The notes beneath the pieces were generated by a model. It was given only the letters and a program-made list of their open reading frames with translations. It did no database searches and was not told the origin of the DNA. 64,000 nucleotides of DNA from Arthrinium phaeospermum (Eukaryota; Ascomycota; Sordariomycetes; Amphisphaeriales; Apiosporaceae): NCBI GenBank assembly GCA_006503535.1, contig QYRS01000011.1, positions 930,001 through 994,000 on the forward strand, in the 5' to 3' direction. Positions 12,020-23,431 of this stretch are shown here, one piece after another; position 1 is the stretch's first letter, and each line of letters opens with the position of its first letter. Position numbers and translations under genes: made by a program.

Positions 12020-15000
12020 ATGCTCTGGTGGCGAGTGAAGCACTATAATAGAAGTATCTTAAAAGGCTATGTTTTATCGTTAAAGTAATAGAAACCTGTT
12101 TCCTATTTTTATTCGCTGGAGAAGATAACGCCTAACATGATATTACCGTACCATACTTTTAAACGTGGATCTAGTATATTATTAACCACGTTTTAAAACG
12201 TAAGACCTCCCTGTTATATTTTTAATAGAGGGACAACCTATTAAACCTTTTAATAAACATCATCTTTCTACCTCTTAAAAACGCTAAGAGCCGGCTTAAA
12301 AGCTAAGATGTTAGGGCTCAAGCTTATAGCGGCCCTAAGTCTTATATATAATATTTTATAAGTTATCGACACTGGACACGAGATAATATAAGTTGCTAAG
12401 CAGGTATACTAGGACGGTACTATTAACCCCGCACTTATAAAAAGCGCTGAGATCCTTAACAGCCTCTCGAGCCGGATTCGATTAATTATAGCAGTAGCAT
12501 TTACAGTACCTAAAGCCTAGAAAAAGTAGATGTTTAACCTCGCCGAGAAGTGCTAACGCGCTTCGAGGGCACTATGTAAAGAAGTTAATTTTCTTAACGG
12601 GCCACCGACTAAAACCAAGCTGTTTAAAGCGGCTAAAACTGTGATAAAAACAATATAGCGAAAGAAGCGCCTAGAAAAGCTAGACTAGCAGCTCGAGGAG
12701 ATAGAGAGCCTCCTTTAAACGGGACTTCTTATAATAATTTTATTAGTTCTTTTTTCTTATAATTAAATTGCGATTAGCTCTAGTTTAATCGTACAAATAT
12801 TCTAGATTCTAACTTTTAAAAGTGAGCAATTAAATAATAGTCTATTATCTCTTAATACAGATTTAAAAGAATTTATCATTGAATACCGTAAAGGATACGC
12901 TAAGGTAACCGATCTCATGAGGAAGCACATCGCCGCGGAAACCGAGAGGAACTAGAAGACTATTAAGCTCCACGTCACGTAAATAGCGAGCGAGACAGGG
13001 AGGGATCTAAAAAGGCATATCGGCGTCGCTATAAGAGACGCAACAAGGCACGAGCAAAACGCTTAAATATAATAAGCCGAGAGAGACCGACTCCTCTAAA
13101 GCTTAAAATTTGCCTGTATAAATAAACAAAGAAATTAAATTATATCCTCACACCATAACACTTTCACCTAAATATTGCGGGATGGGAGTAATATTAAGGG
13201 AAGTTAAAGGTCAACTAATATCTTTAATAGCTAATATAGTTTAACTTAAGAAGCTTATCGTGAGAATTAAAAGTTATTATATTTAAAAAGCCCCTAGGAC
13301 AGCTTTTTCAACTGGTTAAAATTAACAAAATCGGTATACTAGATTAGTGGAAAACTTAGTTTAAAGAAAATAACACTTATAAAATACCTTCTCGGCTAAC
13401 CTTAAACGTAAATATATCTAAACTAATGGTAACCTAACGTAGTTATTATTTTTTACTTTTTTTAACAACCTAGGACTAATATATAACAGAATATTAAAAG
13501 TCTCATGTCCTCACTGCTCCACTAGTTACTTCTTAGGGAGCTAGGAGTTGTTAACCATGTTCTTTACAACACTATAGATCTGTTTAAGAAAGACTCGGAA
13601 ATAAACTAGTTGGTTAAGAAGTTACAGATAACTCTTTATTATATAATCACCTGTTATCTAAGGCCTGTCGTAATCTTTCTTAATAGCCTTAACAAGGTCC
13701 TTCCCTAAGATAGCGTATTATGATTACTAGATTATATCGATTAATTAAGGTAATTATATAAATATACTGAGAAAATTAAATTCTACTTTAGTTTACACTA
13801 GGAAATACTCCTTTATAAACAGTTATATAGTTTTTTATAACTTTATTTTAAATAACTTAACCTTATTAATTTTTAGTAATACGGTAAAAACCGCGTTATA
13901 ATTCCGGTTAATTATTATATTAATATTTCTTATAAAAACGGAATATATTCCCCAGTTATAAACTATAGTTAATAAATATTATTAAATCGAAATAAGTTTA
14001 AAGAGTAGCTTATATAAACACTTGTAATTAAAGCTTAAAGGGTTTTCCTTTAATTATACTTAATTATTACGTTAGCTATAAAAGCACTTAATTAGAATAA
14101 AACATTTAAGGATTTAAAGGCTTAAATTTAAAGCCTACTTAATAATCTAATAGACTTATATATAGATATATAGAATAGGGTAAATAATAATGTTATTTAT
14201 TTTAAAGTTTGTTTAGCTTTATACCTTTAATTAGCACTTGCTTATATAGGCTTTATATTTAAATATCCTCTAAACCTTTTTATTATAATAATGGTAATAA
14301 CTTTTAAAAAGGCTAACATGCTTTTCCAGCCAGACTTATCCTAGTAAACGTCGGTAAAATCATTAATGGAAGCCTGCGAGAAAACGAAACGAGACATAAT
14401 AAATTAATATGTCGAGCTCCTTGTGTGTCTAAGTTCGGTGGAAGTGCATCCAGTTAAAAGCGACAGTCTATATCCTTGGTATAATGAAGAGTATGATAAA
14501 CTAATTCTATACGTTTCGGAATTCCCGGTGTACTCCTTCTTACATCGCACCGTCCGAGACTTCCTTACGGATATAGAAGCTAGGCAGGGTATCCTAAGTT
14601 GGGGTAAATTCCCTGGAAGTCTGTCCCGATTAAAACTACTCGAGGCTCGCTTAGCGATTTACTAACTTTTTAAAAGACCGATTTTATATTTTATAAATGA
14701 AAGAAATATTAGCGTCCCGGCTTATTTAAGTGGAATTAGGAATATATTTAAAGAGTTGTGAGAAAGCAGTATAATGGAGAAAGATGCATTTATAAGGCAG
14801 GAAGTTTCTCGGCTACTACTTCTATACGAACAGCTTTTTAACCATGGCCAGCTTTTTAGCTTAATTACAATTCCGCCTAACGCTATATAATTTAAACAAG
14901 ACCTGCGAAACCCTAAATACTATAATTCCTACAATATTATTATAAGGAGTTAATACGAGTTTCTCCTTAAGGCGGTTAACTATTGCCGATATACCTCAGG

Positions 15001-15250
15001 GGGCTAGAGCCATCTATTACCCGTCATTATAAATTAACACCTCGATAAAAATACTAAGTGTCGCCTTCTTAGTCACGCTTGTACTTTCTATGAACCATTC
15101 TATGACCCATTCGTAGGAATAGATTGTCGTCTGAATTTAATTCGGAGTCTTTTGCGCTGGGGTGCATCTCCATATCGCCCAAGCGTAAATTAGGAACAGG
15201 CAGGTTGGGCTGCTAGTCCCCTTATAGCTACTACTGGGACACCTTTTAAA
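12020..15250. repeat. AT-rich RIP-mutated block
   Basis: Base composition shifts abruptly to TA-rich sequence (dense TTA, TAA, TAG and TATA steps) and returns to normal at about 15130-15250. In the NACHT frame, residues expected from family knowledge to be Gln or Trp read as TAA, TAG or TGA. This is what CpA-to-TpA transitions on both strands produce, the hallmark of repeat-induced point mutation in ascomycetes. I cannot see the second copy in this window. An 8-bp inverted repeat (aaacgtgg / ccacgttt, 12161-12168 and 12186-12193) lies just upstream of the gene start. Confidence 0.8.
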
Positions 15251-16108
15251 GTATTGATGACATCCATCTGGACGGCTGCAACTAATTTCCTGATCAATAA
15301 CAATCTCCGTCGAAAGCTCTTTGAGCTCATTTCTCTCTTTATTACGAATGGGGCGGACCCCCACGAAGAGATACACGTTGTCCTTGAGGTAAAGGTCGGG
15401 CATATAGAATTTAGGGACTTATGGTATAGCTTTTATGCATCGGAATCAGAGGAAAACAATGAGGGTTCACCGACAGAGTTTGGGCATACCCTTATTATTC
15501 TCGCCTATCCGGCCTCTGCATTATTAGCCAACATTTTACAGATCTGGAAGCTTGCAGATCAATCTCGGGTGGACTGGATCCCCGACATATGCGAGGTGCC
15601 GGAGAGCGGCGTCGGAAAGGGCCGTCCAATCTCCATTGTCGAAATGGACGACATTTTCAAGGAGAAGAAAAGGGAGAAGGGAACGCGATACACCCCATCA
15701 CTGTTTTTATCAACGGAAATATTCAACCTGGGACCTGAAACCGGTATGGAAAGGCACTTTCTAGGCCTCATACGCCTCGCAGAAGACAGCCTGAAAGACA
15801 TCGTTGCGGAGGGAAAGACGCATTTCAATAATCACTCTGGAGGTTGCCTTTCTCATGTCTTAGTCCCCTTGGAGATTCAAGCAGAGATGGCGGCCGGTCT
15901 TCAAAGACTGAGATCCACCAATGTGCCAGTGACGGAAAGACGAAAGGAGCTCCGGACGAGACTGTGCGTGACCACACCACTGGAGGAGCCGGAGTGGCAA
16001 AACAATTCCGACGTTCTTCCTACATCGCAACCTGTGTTGCATACGCCTCCAAGTGAAGGCGGTTCGACTAAGGAGAAAGGGGGAGGGCGGGGGGAGGAAG
16101 AACAATGA
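12308..16108 (+). pseudogene. RIP-disabled NACHT NTPase (fungal NLR-like) gene, 1,267 codons in one frame
   Basis: Remnant of a fungal NACHT protein, a family linked to vegetative incompatibility and immunity-like signalling. One frame (positions congruent to 2 mod 3) can be followed from an ATG at 12308 to the TGA at 16106-16108 with no net frameshift, checked at 12530, 12911, 13343, 13679, 14423 and 15254. Family landmarks survive as degraded matches: the N-terminal AALSL helix (about 12332), the SLKFA / SSHHNTF linker (about 13100-13170), DSFFNWLK and a ruined P-loop after ISGK (13343-13400), a ruined Walker B (FLNSLNKV, about 13673-13699), FLHRTVRDFL (about 14540-14570), and a C-terminal RSLLRWGASPY segment (about 15145-15180). 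More than 40 in-frame stops disable it before 15200. The last 284 codons (15254-16108) are open, with a charged, low-complexity end. Confidence 0.85.
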
Positions 16109-16232
16109 AGGACGAGAACGAAGGCAGAGTCACAGACGATTGCAACGGGGCTTTTCCGCCAAAGGTAATGATATTGATCTTAGGTCGGCCTCCTTGGCTT
16201 GGATGCCGCCTGGCTAACATATTTACAGGCTG

Positions 16233-16590
16233 CGTGGTACTTGGCGCCCTTTCATACGGATCGAACTTTTCCGGCTTGTATATCTCGATCATGTGAGGCA
16301 GCAAGCATCTGATGCAAACAGCTGCCTAGTGGTGACGGAGAGAGATAACTAACTACCGTGCATCTTGTGCAGCGCGTCGATTTCGAAGACATATTGGCCA
16401 TTCTGCACGTCGTCGTAATAGGCTTCGTACCAGCGCAAAACAGCTGCTAATTTTGGACCTTGGAAGCGGGGAAAGGGGTGGAGGAATAGTCGATAAAAGA
16501 CCAGAGTCGTGAAGTAGACAGCAATAGTCACGTCGAGGCGCTGCCATGAAATCAAACCTGATATAGGTTCCGTTTTAATTCAGTGCGGAT
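16233..16590 (-). pseudogene. Cytochrome P450 N-terminal remnant
   Basis: A minus-strand frame from about 16590 to 16364 encodes a membrane-anchor segment (IAVYFTTLVFYRLFLH) followed by PFPRFQGPKLAAVLRWYEAYYD and ending LHKMHG, the standard start of fungal class II P450s up to the HG preceding the first beta strand. No in-frame ATG is seen. A second piece (16304-16233) could be another exon fragment. The I helix, ExxR and heme-binding Cys regions are absent: the NACHT gene, on the opposite strand, ends at 16108 where they should be. So this is a truncated gene. A 5' exon could lie upstream, but the missing 3' portion makes it non-functional. Confidence 0.65.
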
Positions 16591-17002
16591 TCACCTTTGG
16601 CAATGCCCTCGTTGGTTCACAACTGGCTCTACCAAGAGGAATTAGTAAGACGAAATCCCAACTGATCAATGACCGGCTGATTCAGCTGGTGCTCTCTTCG
16701 GTATCACTGCGACCCCTTACGTCCTGTTGTTGACATCATTGGCCAGGTGACAGGACAGGCTTCCTCGATCTGCGGTCGATTAGTGTGGGTATGCATTAGC
16801 AACGCAAGGAGCGAACACGCCGCTGGTATTTCGGCATATATACGTACCTACAAGTGGTCGGTATATCTCGAAACCCCGAGACCAGGCCATCGGGTCAACA
16901 GTGCTATTTATTACCGATTCCAAGTAGCCGGGTTCTTTACTATTTGACCTCCACGACTGTCTAGATCTTTCCTTCCTAGTGCAACCCTCATACATTATCA
17001 CT
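16591..17002. promoter_or_regulatory. Intergenic region upstream of the thioesterase-like gene
   Basis: 412 bp between the P450 remnant and the hotdog gene, which point away from each other, so it would have served as a shared promoter. No specific site is recognised. Confidence 0.4.
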
Positions 17003-17758
17003 ATGGCTAACAAGAGCGACTCTACCTGTGAATCCCGCCTTGCGCAATCGTGCTACCTATCGCCCTATAGCCGCGCCGGCGCGCCGCCGGCCGAGCACAC
17101 GGGCGACTCCGATCCGTACAAGCCGCTCCGGGCCCAGGCGCTCGCGACGCTGGAAGCCATGGGTTACGACCCCGCAACCATGGTCGAGCGCGGCGTCGTT
17201 TGGGCGGAGGACCAGGACCCTTTCGGCCACGTCATGCAGTCGCAGTTCATGCACTTCCTCGGCACCTGCTTCCATCGCGTGATGGAGAGCTATGACGATC
17301 ATCTCACCGAGCAGGAGTACGACGACATGATCCACGCCCGGACCGTCGTGCCCGTGGTGCGGAAATATGAGCTGGATATTCGAAGACAGGTCAAGTATCC
17401 CGATTCGGTCAGTCCGCCTTTGCTTTCTTGTGTCGCAGTAGCTCCGCTCCGCTCACATTGCATGCAACAGCTCATTGCCGCCTTCCGCCAAGATGCCATC
17501 GAGCCCACCCGCAACAACGGAGTGACGTCGCTCTACTCGCTCCACCAGCAGACCATTGTGGCCGAGGCAAAGGGCTCGACGACGTACATGGACGTTCGGA
17601 CGGGACGTCCGGTGGACATTCGTACGCTTGGGGGAAATTGGCCTGTGCTGTATGATGCCTTCACCGTCAAGTCGGCGAATGCTAATGCCCGGAGGGAGAA
17701 ATGGGAGAAGGAACACCCCAAGACCAAGCCCAAATCCCTCGTGGCTTCGAAGATTTGA
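17003..17758 (+). CDS. Hotdog-fold thioesterase-like protein
   Basis: Predicted acyl-thioester hydrolase of the 4-hydroxybenzoyl-CoA thioesterase/YbgC type. Exons 17003-17407 and 17471-17758 give 230 residues. Splicing out the 63-bp intron (donor GTCAGT, acceptor CAACAG) joins KYPDS to LIAAFRQDA, as expected for a continuous hotdog strand. The motif WAEDQDPFGHVMQSQFMHFL (about residues 67-86) carries the Asp-x-x-Gly-His-Val signature, with the likely catalytic Asp, that starts the long hotdog helix. No signal peptide is evident; the tail is Lys/Glu rich. The ATG at 17003 was chosen because upstream in-frame codons lack another ATG. Unspliced message also stays open, adding 21 residues. It might release or edit a polyketide given the PKS about 10.5 kb away, but a general acyl-CoA thioesterase role is equally possible. 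Confidence 0.8.
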   Translation: MANKSDSTCESRLAQSCYLSPYSRAGAPPAEHTGDSDPYKPLRAQALATLEAMGYDPATMVERGVVWAEDQDPFGHVMQSQFMHFLGTCFHRVMESYDDHLTEQEYDDMIHARTVVPVVRKYELDIRRQVKYPDSVSPPLLSCVAVAPLRSHCMQQLIAAFRQDAIEPTRNNGVTSLYSLHQQTIVAEAKGSTTYMDVRTGRPVDIRTLGGNWPVLYDAFTVKSANANARREKWEKEHPKTKPKSLVASKI

Positions 17759-20700
17759 GACAGCCTCGTTCATGCCAGTATTTGCCGACTGAATAATATT
17801 GCACCATATCCCTTTACACATTTTGTGAAAGGTGGCGAATCTAGGTCCTTGACGTGTTGACCACGATGATAGTGGTCCTCTAGGGACGTATAGCCGAGTG
17901 ATAGTGCACAAATATCAAGTAACACTGTAGCTGCCAGAGTCGGAGCTTACAATACCTCCCCGGCGTACCTATCCACTGTCTCCGCCCGAACCGTGTGTGT
18001 CCACTTTCCCCGCGACGGCCTGCGCCCGAATCCATCAAGCACTCCCGATTGGGTCAAGACTGGCATTCCAGCTCGCACGAAGATAGCATATCATGGCTGG
18101 TGATACATCTTAATGGCTCCCTAGGCTTTGATGACATTTTCATCGATGAATGATGCCTGGTGCCTCGTTCAAGGGTTATCTAATGATGATAGTCCCTCGC
18201 GGCGCCAGCATAATCTCGGTGTTTATGTACCTGGAAGCGCCACCCGTAGCTGAGGGAACCAGTCGTTTACCAAGACCACTCCTAGAACGACATCTCTCAC
18301 GCTGCCAACAGTGACCAGTCCTCCGCATGGAACTTGTCCTATACACCTCGCACGCATCCTGTTGCCAGTAAATCCCAACAGAGCAAGTTGATGCTTTGTA
18401 ACCTGTATAGTCAGGCTGATAATAAACCTCACAGTTCGCGGATGCTCGAATACATACAGCCCCGCGAAGGCGCCGGGGCCGATCCTTGCCGGCTCGATAA
18501 GTGGCTGAAGATTGTGTAAGTTAGATCATGGAGTGGTATGGCAGGAGGCGGATATCACAAGGGGCAATTCGTCCGTCCCCTTAACGACCCTTGAGAAGAC
18601 GATAGCGCATTTTGCGTAGATTCGAACAGAGTTGAAGGGGCGTTATGATTAGGCAATGTCCAGCTGTAGTTCAGATACGTATGCATTCATTACCTGGTTT
18701 CATCCATCACAGCTCTGTCCAGGCAGGTATTGTCCGGAGCGGCGGAGCGGTGGGAGCATGGGGCGCTATTGGGTTGGAGATGATGTGCAGCACTCCCTTA
18801 TGAATTCTTCGGCGTTGCAATATGGTCCTTTCTTCATCAATAGAGCTAGGACATGGAAGCTCTGGACTGTAATACAAGCAGGAATCACGTAGGAAAAGAC
18901 CTTTCTCAACAATTTGGATAAAAGAACGGGTCCCAATTATAGAGGGCATTAGTTGCTATTATACATCCGATGTTGATTTTTTTGAGAAAGCACCGGCTGT
19001 CCACTACTGGTGTGCATAACCGGGCAAGCTGCACAAGACTAATGATGCACAACCGAAGTATGCTCTGCCCCCGAAAACAAATCGTGGATTGCGGCGGAAG
19101 CTTGATCAACTCACCTCGTTGCTGTCTCAACCAAGACGTCAGAATACCCCTCAACCCGGTGTCAATAAGGACTGACTGCCTTGGGGTAGAGGGGTTTTCC
19201 GTTCGGGTATCGTGAAATGCTGGTTTGCTTGGTGTCACACATAGCGCTACAACTATACATACTAGCCCGTCAACAATGCTGAGCACATGGGATGCCGACC
19301 GCCAGTAGGATACCTAGTTAGACTCGCAAAGATAATAGGAAAAAAAAGGTCCTCATACTACTAGTATATCCGCTCTCAGGGCTAAGGACATTCCGGGGAT
19401 AACGATATCTGTAGCCTCGCCCAGCTGAAGATGCGATGGGATCTTAGCCGAACGCACGACATTCGCCAATGGTTGAGTAAGAAAGGGATCAGGTGGAGCA
19501 CAGGTCCACCGTCCATGCAGCTCACAACAGGTCAATTGAAGGACGTGATGATAGGCCTCAATGCGCCGCGGCCTAGGTGTGGATATATAGCACAAGTGCC
19601 GACCTTGGTCTTTCCTGTCCAGCCCGTGGTCCGGCCTTGGAGCAAGCACTTGCAAAAGTTGGCCGGTGATATATGCCAATGTAGGCTTTTTGGAGAGGTA
19701 AACAAACCGTTGCTGGGCGCCGAGGGAGCAAAAGGATGGATGACTGCATGGATCAACCACCTTGTCAGCGCTGGCCTCGTGCATGTGTGTGTACCTTGAG
19801 ACAAGATGGTGTCTTGCTGTTCCTGAAGCGGCCTCGATGTTTTATACTTGCATACAGTTTGTACATGTGCAGCAAACTGAGTTCCATGTCTCACCCAGCG
19901 ACGTCGATGAGATCAGACCCGAGCAGAATTTCCGGGCGCATGACGAACAATATGCACGATCAATGGACAGTGTAGGATTGAGCCAGCTACCATGTAATTA
20001 GCCGTGAGTGGCCATTATGGATGGATGATTGGCGGACCAGGGCATATTTGTTTGGTAGTAGTACGCAATAGGAGGAGCTACAGTGATCAGTGATCACTGA
20101 TCGAGTGGTTCAGCCCCCCACCGGGATCAGAGGCCCCTCATAATTTTGGAAGTACCAGAAGGAATAATATGGAGGCTCAGCTGTAACGTCAATCAGGTAT
20201 CAGGTAGGTTATTAGGTATCAATCCTCGAGAAAAGCAAACTGCATATGATTTGATGGTAGGTAGCAGTGGGCGAGCAAAGTAAGAGTCGTCGTCCTTATG
20301 TGGCCATATCCTGAATTGAAATTGAACATGAAAAATACACTTCAGTCAATGAGATGACTTGCAATAACCTTTTTAGAGATCAGGAATTGAATTTCAGGCG
20401 TGGGTGGGTTTCGAGGCACTGTTAGCAGGGTCGAGGCCAGGAACGAAAGGCTCCGGGCTGCCAGGGACATGGCTCACCCCTGCATGCTCCCAGCTGGCCC
20501 CCTGCAGAGTTAAAATTGCACGCAACTCCGCAATACGCCCGCCCCGGCAATCTGGACAGCGCGCGCGGGAGGTTGCTGAAAGGCCGCGACTGGCAGTACA
20601 CACTCACACACCACAGACCGGCCAGAGCTGGATTCGCGAACATGCGAGCCCCTGCAAAGAAGGCGTTGTCCCCGGTGGGACCGCCCGTTTCGTTTCCATG

Positions 20701-21773
20701 TGGTTGACGGGGAGAGTGAGGAAACAACAAACCAAAATAAGAGAGACGAAATGAGCCTCTTTAAAGCATTGCGAAGCTCATCCATCAATCCCCTGCCTCT
20801 TCTTCTGACCTTTCCCACCCTCTGCCCCATTTCGCGCCCAGATTCGGAAATCACATCGATCCAAGCAATACCACCGTGAAAACCGCTGAACTCCCACATT
20901 CGTTACATCGGCAGACCAGCCCAGTCCGCTACCTACCAAAAGCCCACAGTTCACTATTTCGTTGTTGTTCTTGAAGAGATGGGATCATCCATTGGCACTC
21001 GAAGCAGCAACCTACAAACCCGCTAACCAGAGGGGACTGCCATACTATACCTATCTGACATACACTCATTCACATACCATACTTTGGACACATACCTACC
21101 AACCACATATCTTCTTTCCCCCCTATTCCAACACTTACTTGCCCAAACCTGTCATAGTTGCCGACGCCGCCACCTGCTGAGCAAGTTGGCAGCCAAGCCC
21201 CAGTCGCATCCCTCGATCATTTCGGCGCCTTGACCGCCTCGTTTTGTCGTGACGTTAGCCTAGCGCCAGTAGCAGTTGCATGGTCCCTGGGCTTCTTCGT
21301 TGTTCGCATTGCCATTGGAAGCTCCCCGTCCCCAGTTACAACCGTTCCCCACTCCACTTCTGTCGGTCCCTGGCCAAAGGGGGGGAAGAGTGTTGCGCAA
21401 TTCGGCTTTTTGGACCTAGACCAATTTCCCACAGGATCGCTTGTCCCCGAATATCACCATCTGGCTGGATGGTTGATAATGTGTGGTGGCGCTTCCTGAC
21501 TTTCTTCATCCCTAACGCTCCATGACCTCAGTCTATTCGTTGCAAATTTGTTTGATTACTTCTTGTTCTAACACTCTTTTCAAAGACAACAACAAGCTCC
21601 TCAACCCCCTCCGAGCTCGTTACGTCAAACGTCCTAATTCTCCCCTCCGAGCCCGGCACCGACGTGCCCTAAGTGCTCCCACTAGCCCTTCGCGCCGACG
21701 CAGACAGCCGGCTTCGATCACCAAATATCGCCGACTCATTGGACCATATTCTGGTTCTTTTCCCCGGGCCATT
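17759..21773. other. Gene-poor intergenic region
   Basis: About 4 kb with only short, unconvincing open frames. The last 700-800 bp, rich in CA and CCT tracts, probably contain the promoter and 5' leader of the gene at 21774. A perfect 18-bp palindrome lies at 20085-20102. Confidence 0.5.
20085..20102. other. Perfect 18-bp palindrome
   Basis: gatcagtgatcactgatc is its own reverse complement, built from overlapping TGATCA/GTGATCAC units. It could bind a dimeric regulator or form a small cruciform; nothing else supports a function. Confidence 0.5.
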
Positions 21774-23431
21774 ATGACCTCGGCCCAACTGCGACAAGCG
21801 CAGCTCCTCGACCACGCTGCCTCTCTGGACGCTGTACTTGCGACCCCGTCAGATTCCCACAGTATGAATGATAGCACAATACCACGGGGCCCAGTGACCC
21901 CGGCTCCTGCCCATGCGCTCACAACTCACACTGGCCAGCCTGAAAGCGCACATGATGACAAGCACTCAGAGTTTGTCTTGCAGCCATGGTCAAGTTCGAA
22001 TGCGCCTTCATCGGCAACCAGCACAGCGTTTGATACGCGGCCCAGGAGGTCTAGCTCGCTGCATTCGCGCAACTCCAATCGCCTGTCATTGACGCTGCCC
22101 ATCGCTCCTCCGACAAGCATGCCCTCGAGGCCCACGCCCACTTCTTCAGTCCCCCAGACGCCGAGTGGGGAGTCCATGACTTCCGGCATGGTCTCGCCGA
22201 TGGACTCAGAGGAGCTGATTATTGCCATTGCTGCCCAGGAGCGACGCGTTCTGGAGCTGCGGGAAGAGCTTAACAGAGCCGAAGGAGACCTGAAACAACT
22301 GAAGTGTAAATGGAGGTTATCAGAGACTTACAAAGTGAGGCCTGCGGTGCAGAAGCATGAGCCACTCATTCAATTAGCAACGGATGGGGATGACATCCCA
22401 CCCGCGCGGCGTAGTGCTGATGCCGAGCGAAAGAAGGCCATGCTACTCGGGCAAGGCACCCCGCGTAATTACAGGCGAAAAGTAATGCGCGGCGGGCACA
22501 CGCGAACACTATCCCTACTTTCTCCTACGAAATCAGAACATGATATACCGATACATCATGACATCGACGTTTTGAAATCGCCCGAATCATATTCTTTCTC
22601 CAAGCCCAGCCCGGTGCTCAACAAGCGAGCAACATGGGCACCTCGGCAATCACCGCCAATGCAGCCCGGCATGAAGCAGATTGCACAAGACTTCAAGCAC
22701 GGCCTATGGACCTTTGTCGAGGATCTGAGGCAGGCAACTGTCGGGGACGAAGGCATATCGGCTACTTCCAACAGAACCAGCGGGTTTGGGCCGAGACTGA
22801 ACCGGTCGGAATCGAACGAGGAGACAATCCGGCCGTCTTCAACAAGTCGGGGACCTATGCCATTCCGAGATGACTTTGAGGCGTTCGAGGACACGCCTAG
22901 CAAGTCAACGACTGGAAGCTTCAACGATCGCGCGCAAAATCGACGAAACTCATCCCAGCCAGAGCCAAAGGCTAGGAAGCACTTCTCTTGGACGCCTCTC
23001 ACATTCGATGATGTTGGTGATGATGACTGGTCCAACTGGGACTCTCCCAACGTGAAGACCACTCGATGGAGCGGCAGCACTGTCTCCGGAGACATCATCC
23101 CATCTCTTCCCGAGAGGAACGACGAGAACGAGGCCACCCTGTAAGATAAAACCGCGCACCACTAGGACCAGGAACACAGGACTCTAACATCGGTGATAGC
23201 AGGCGCAAACCTTCCAGGGCCGAGCTGCGATCCCCCTCGCCGCAGAACCAAGCCAAGCTTGGCGAGCTTAGCGAGCTTCCCGGAGCCTTGCTTAACAGCC
23301 TCAACCCGAGCAAAATCAAGAGGTTCTCATCGGACTTCATCAAGGAGTGGGAGAAATCCCTCTCACCACCCCCGGAGACGGCAAACTTCGAGGCGAGCTT
23401 CCAGCAGCGCATCCACGAACAGGCCTCGTGA
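21774..23431 (+). CDS. Ser/Pro-rich coiled-coil protein resembling the DUF4048 family
   Basis: Exons 21774-23140 and 23203-23431 give 531 residues; the 62-bp intron has GT-AG ends and a CTAAC branch site. The protein is Ser/Thr/Pro rich, probably disordered and heavily phosphorylated, around one clear ordered part: a heptad-like coiled coil (ELIIAIAAQERRVLELREEL, near residue 152) and a later segment (KQIAQDFKHGLWTFVEDLRQ, near residue 302) typical of fungal DUF4048 proteins. The C-terminal exon holds LLNSLNPSKIKRFSSDFIKE, which looks helical. Role unknown. The start at 21774 (ATTATGACC) was preferred; an in-frame ATG at 21522 would add 84 residues of composition more like a leader. The next gene on the same strand is VMA1. 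Confidence 0.72.

Noticed and set aside
12308..15250. Transposon remnant as the source of the AT-rich block
   Set aside because: NACHT landmarks in one frame explain the whole block; no transposase or terminal repeat is seen.
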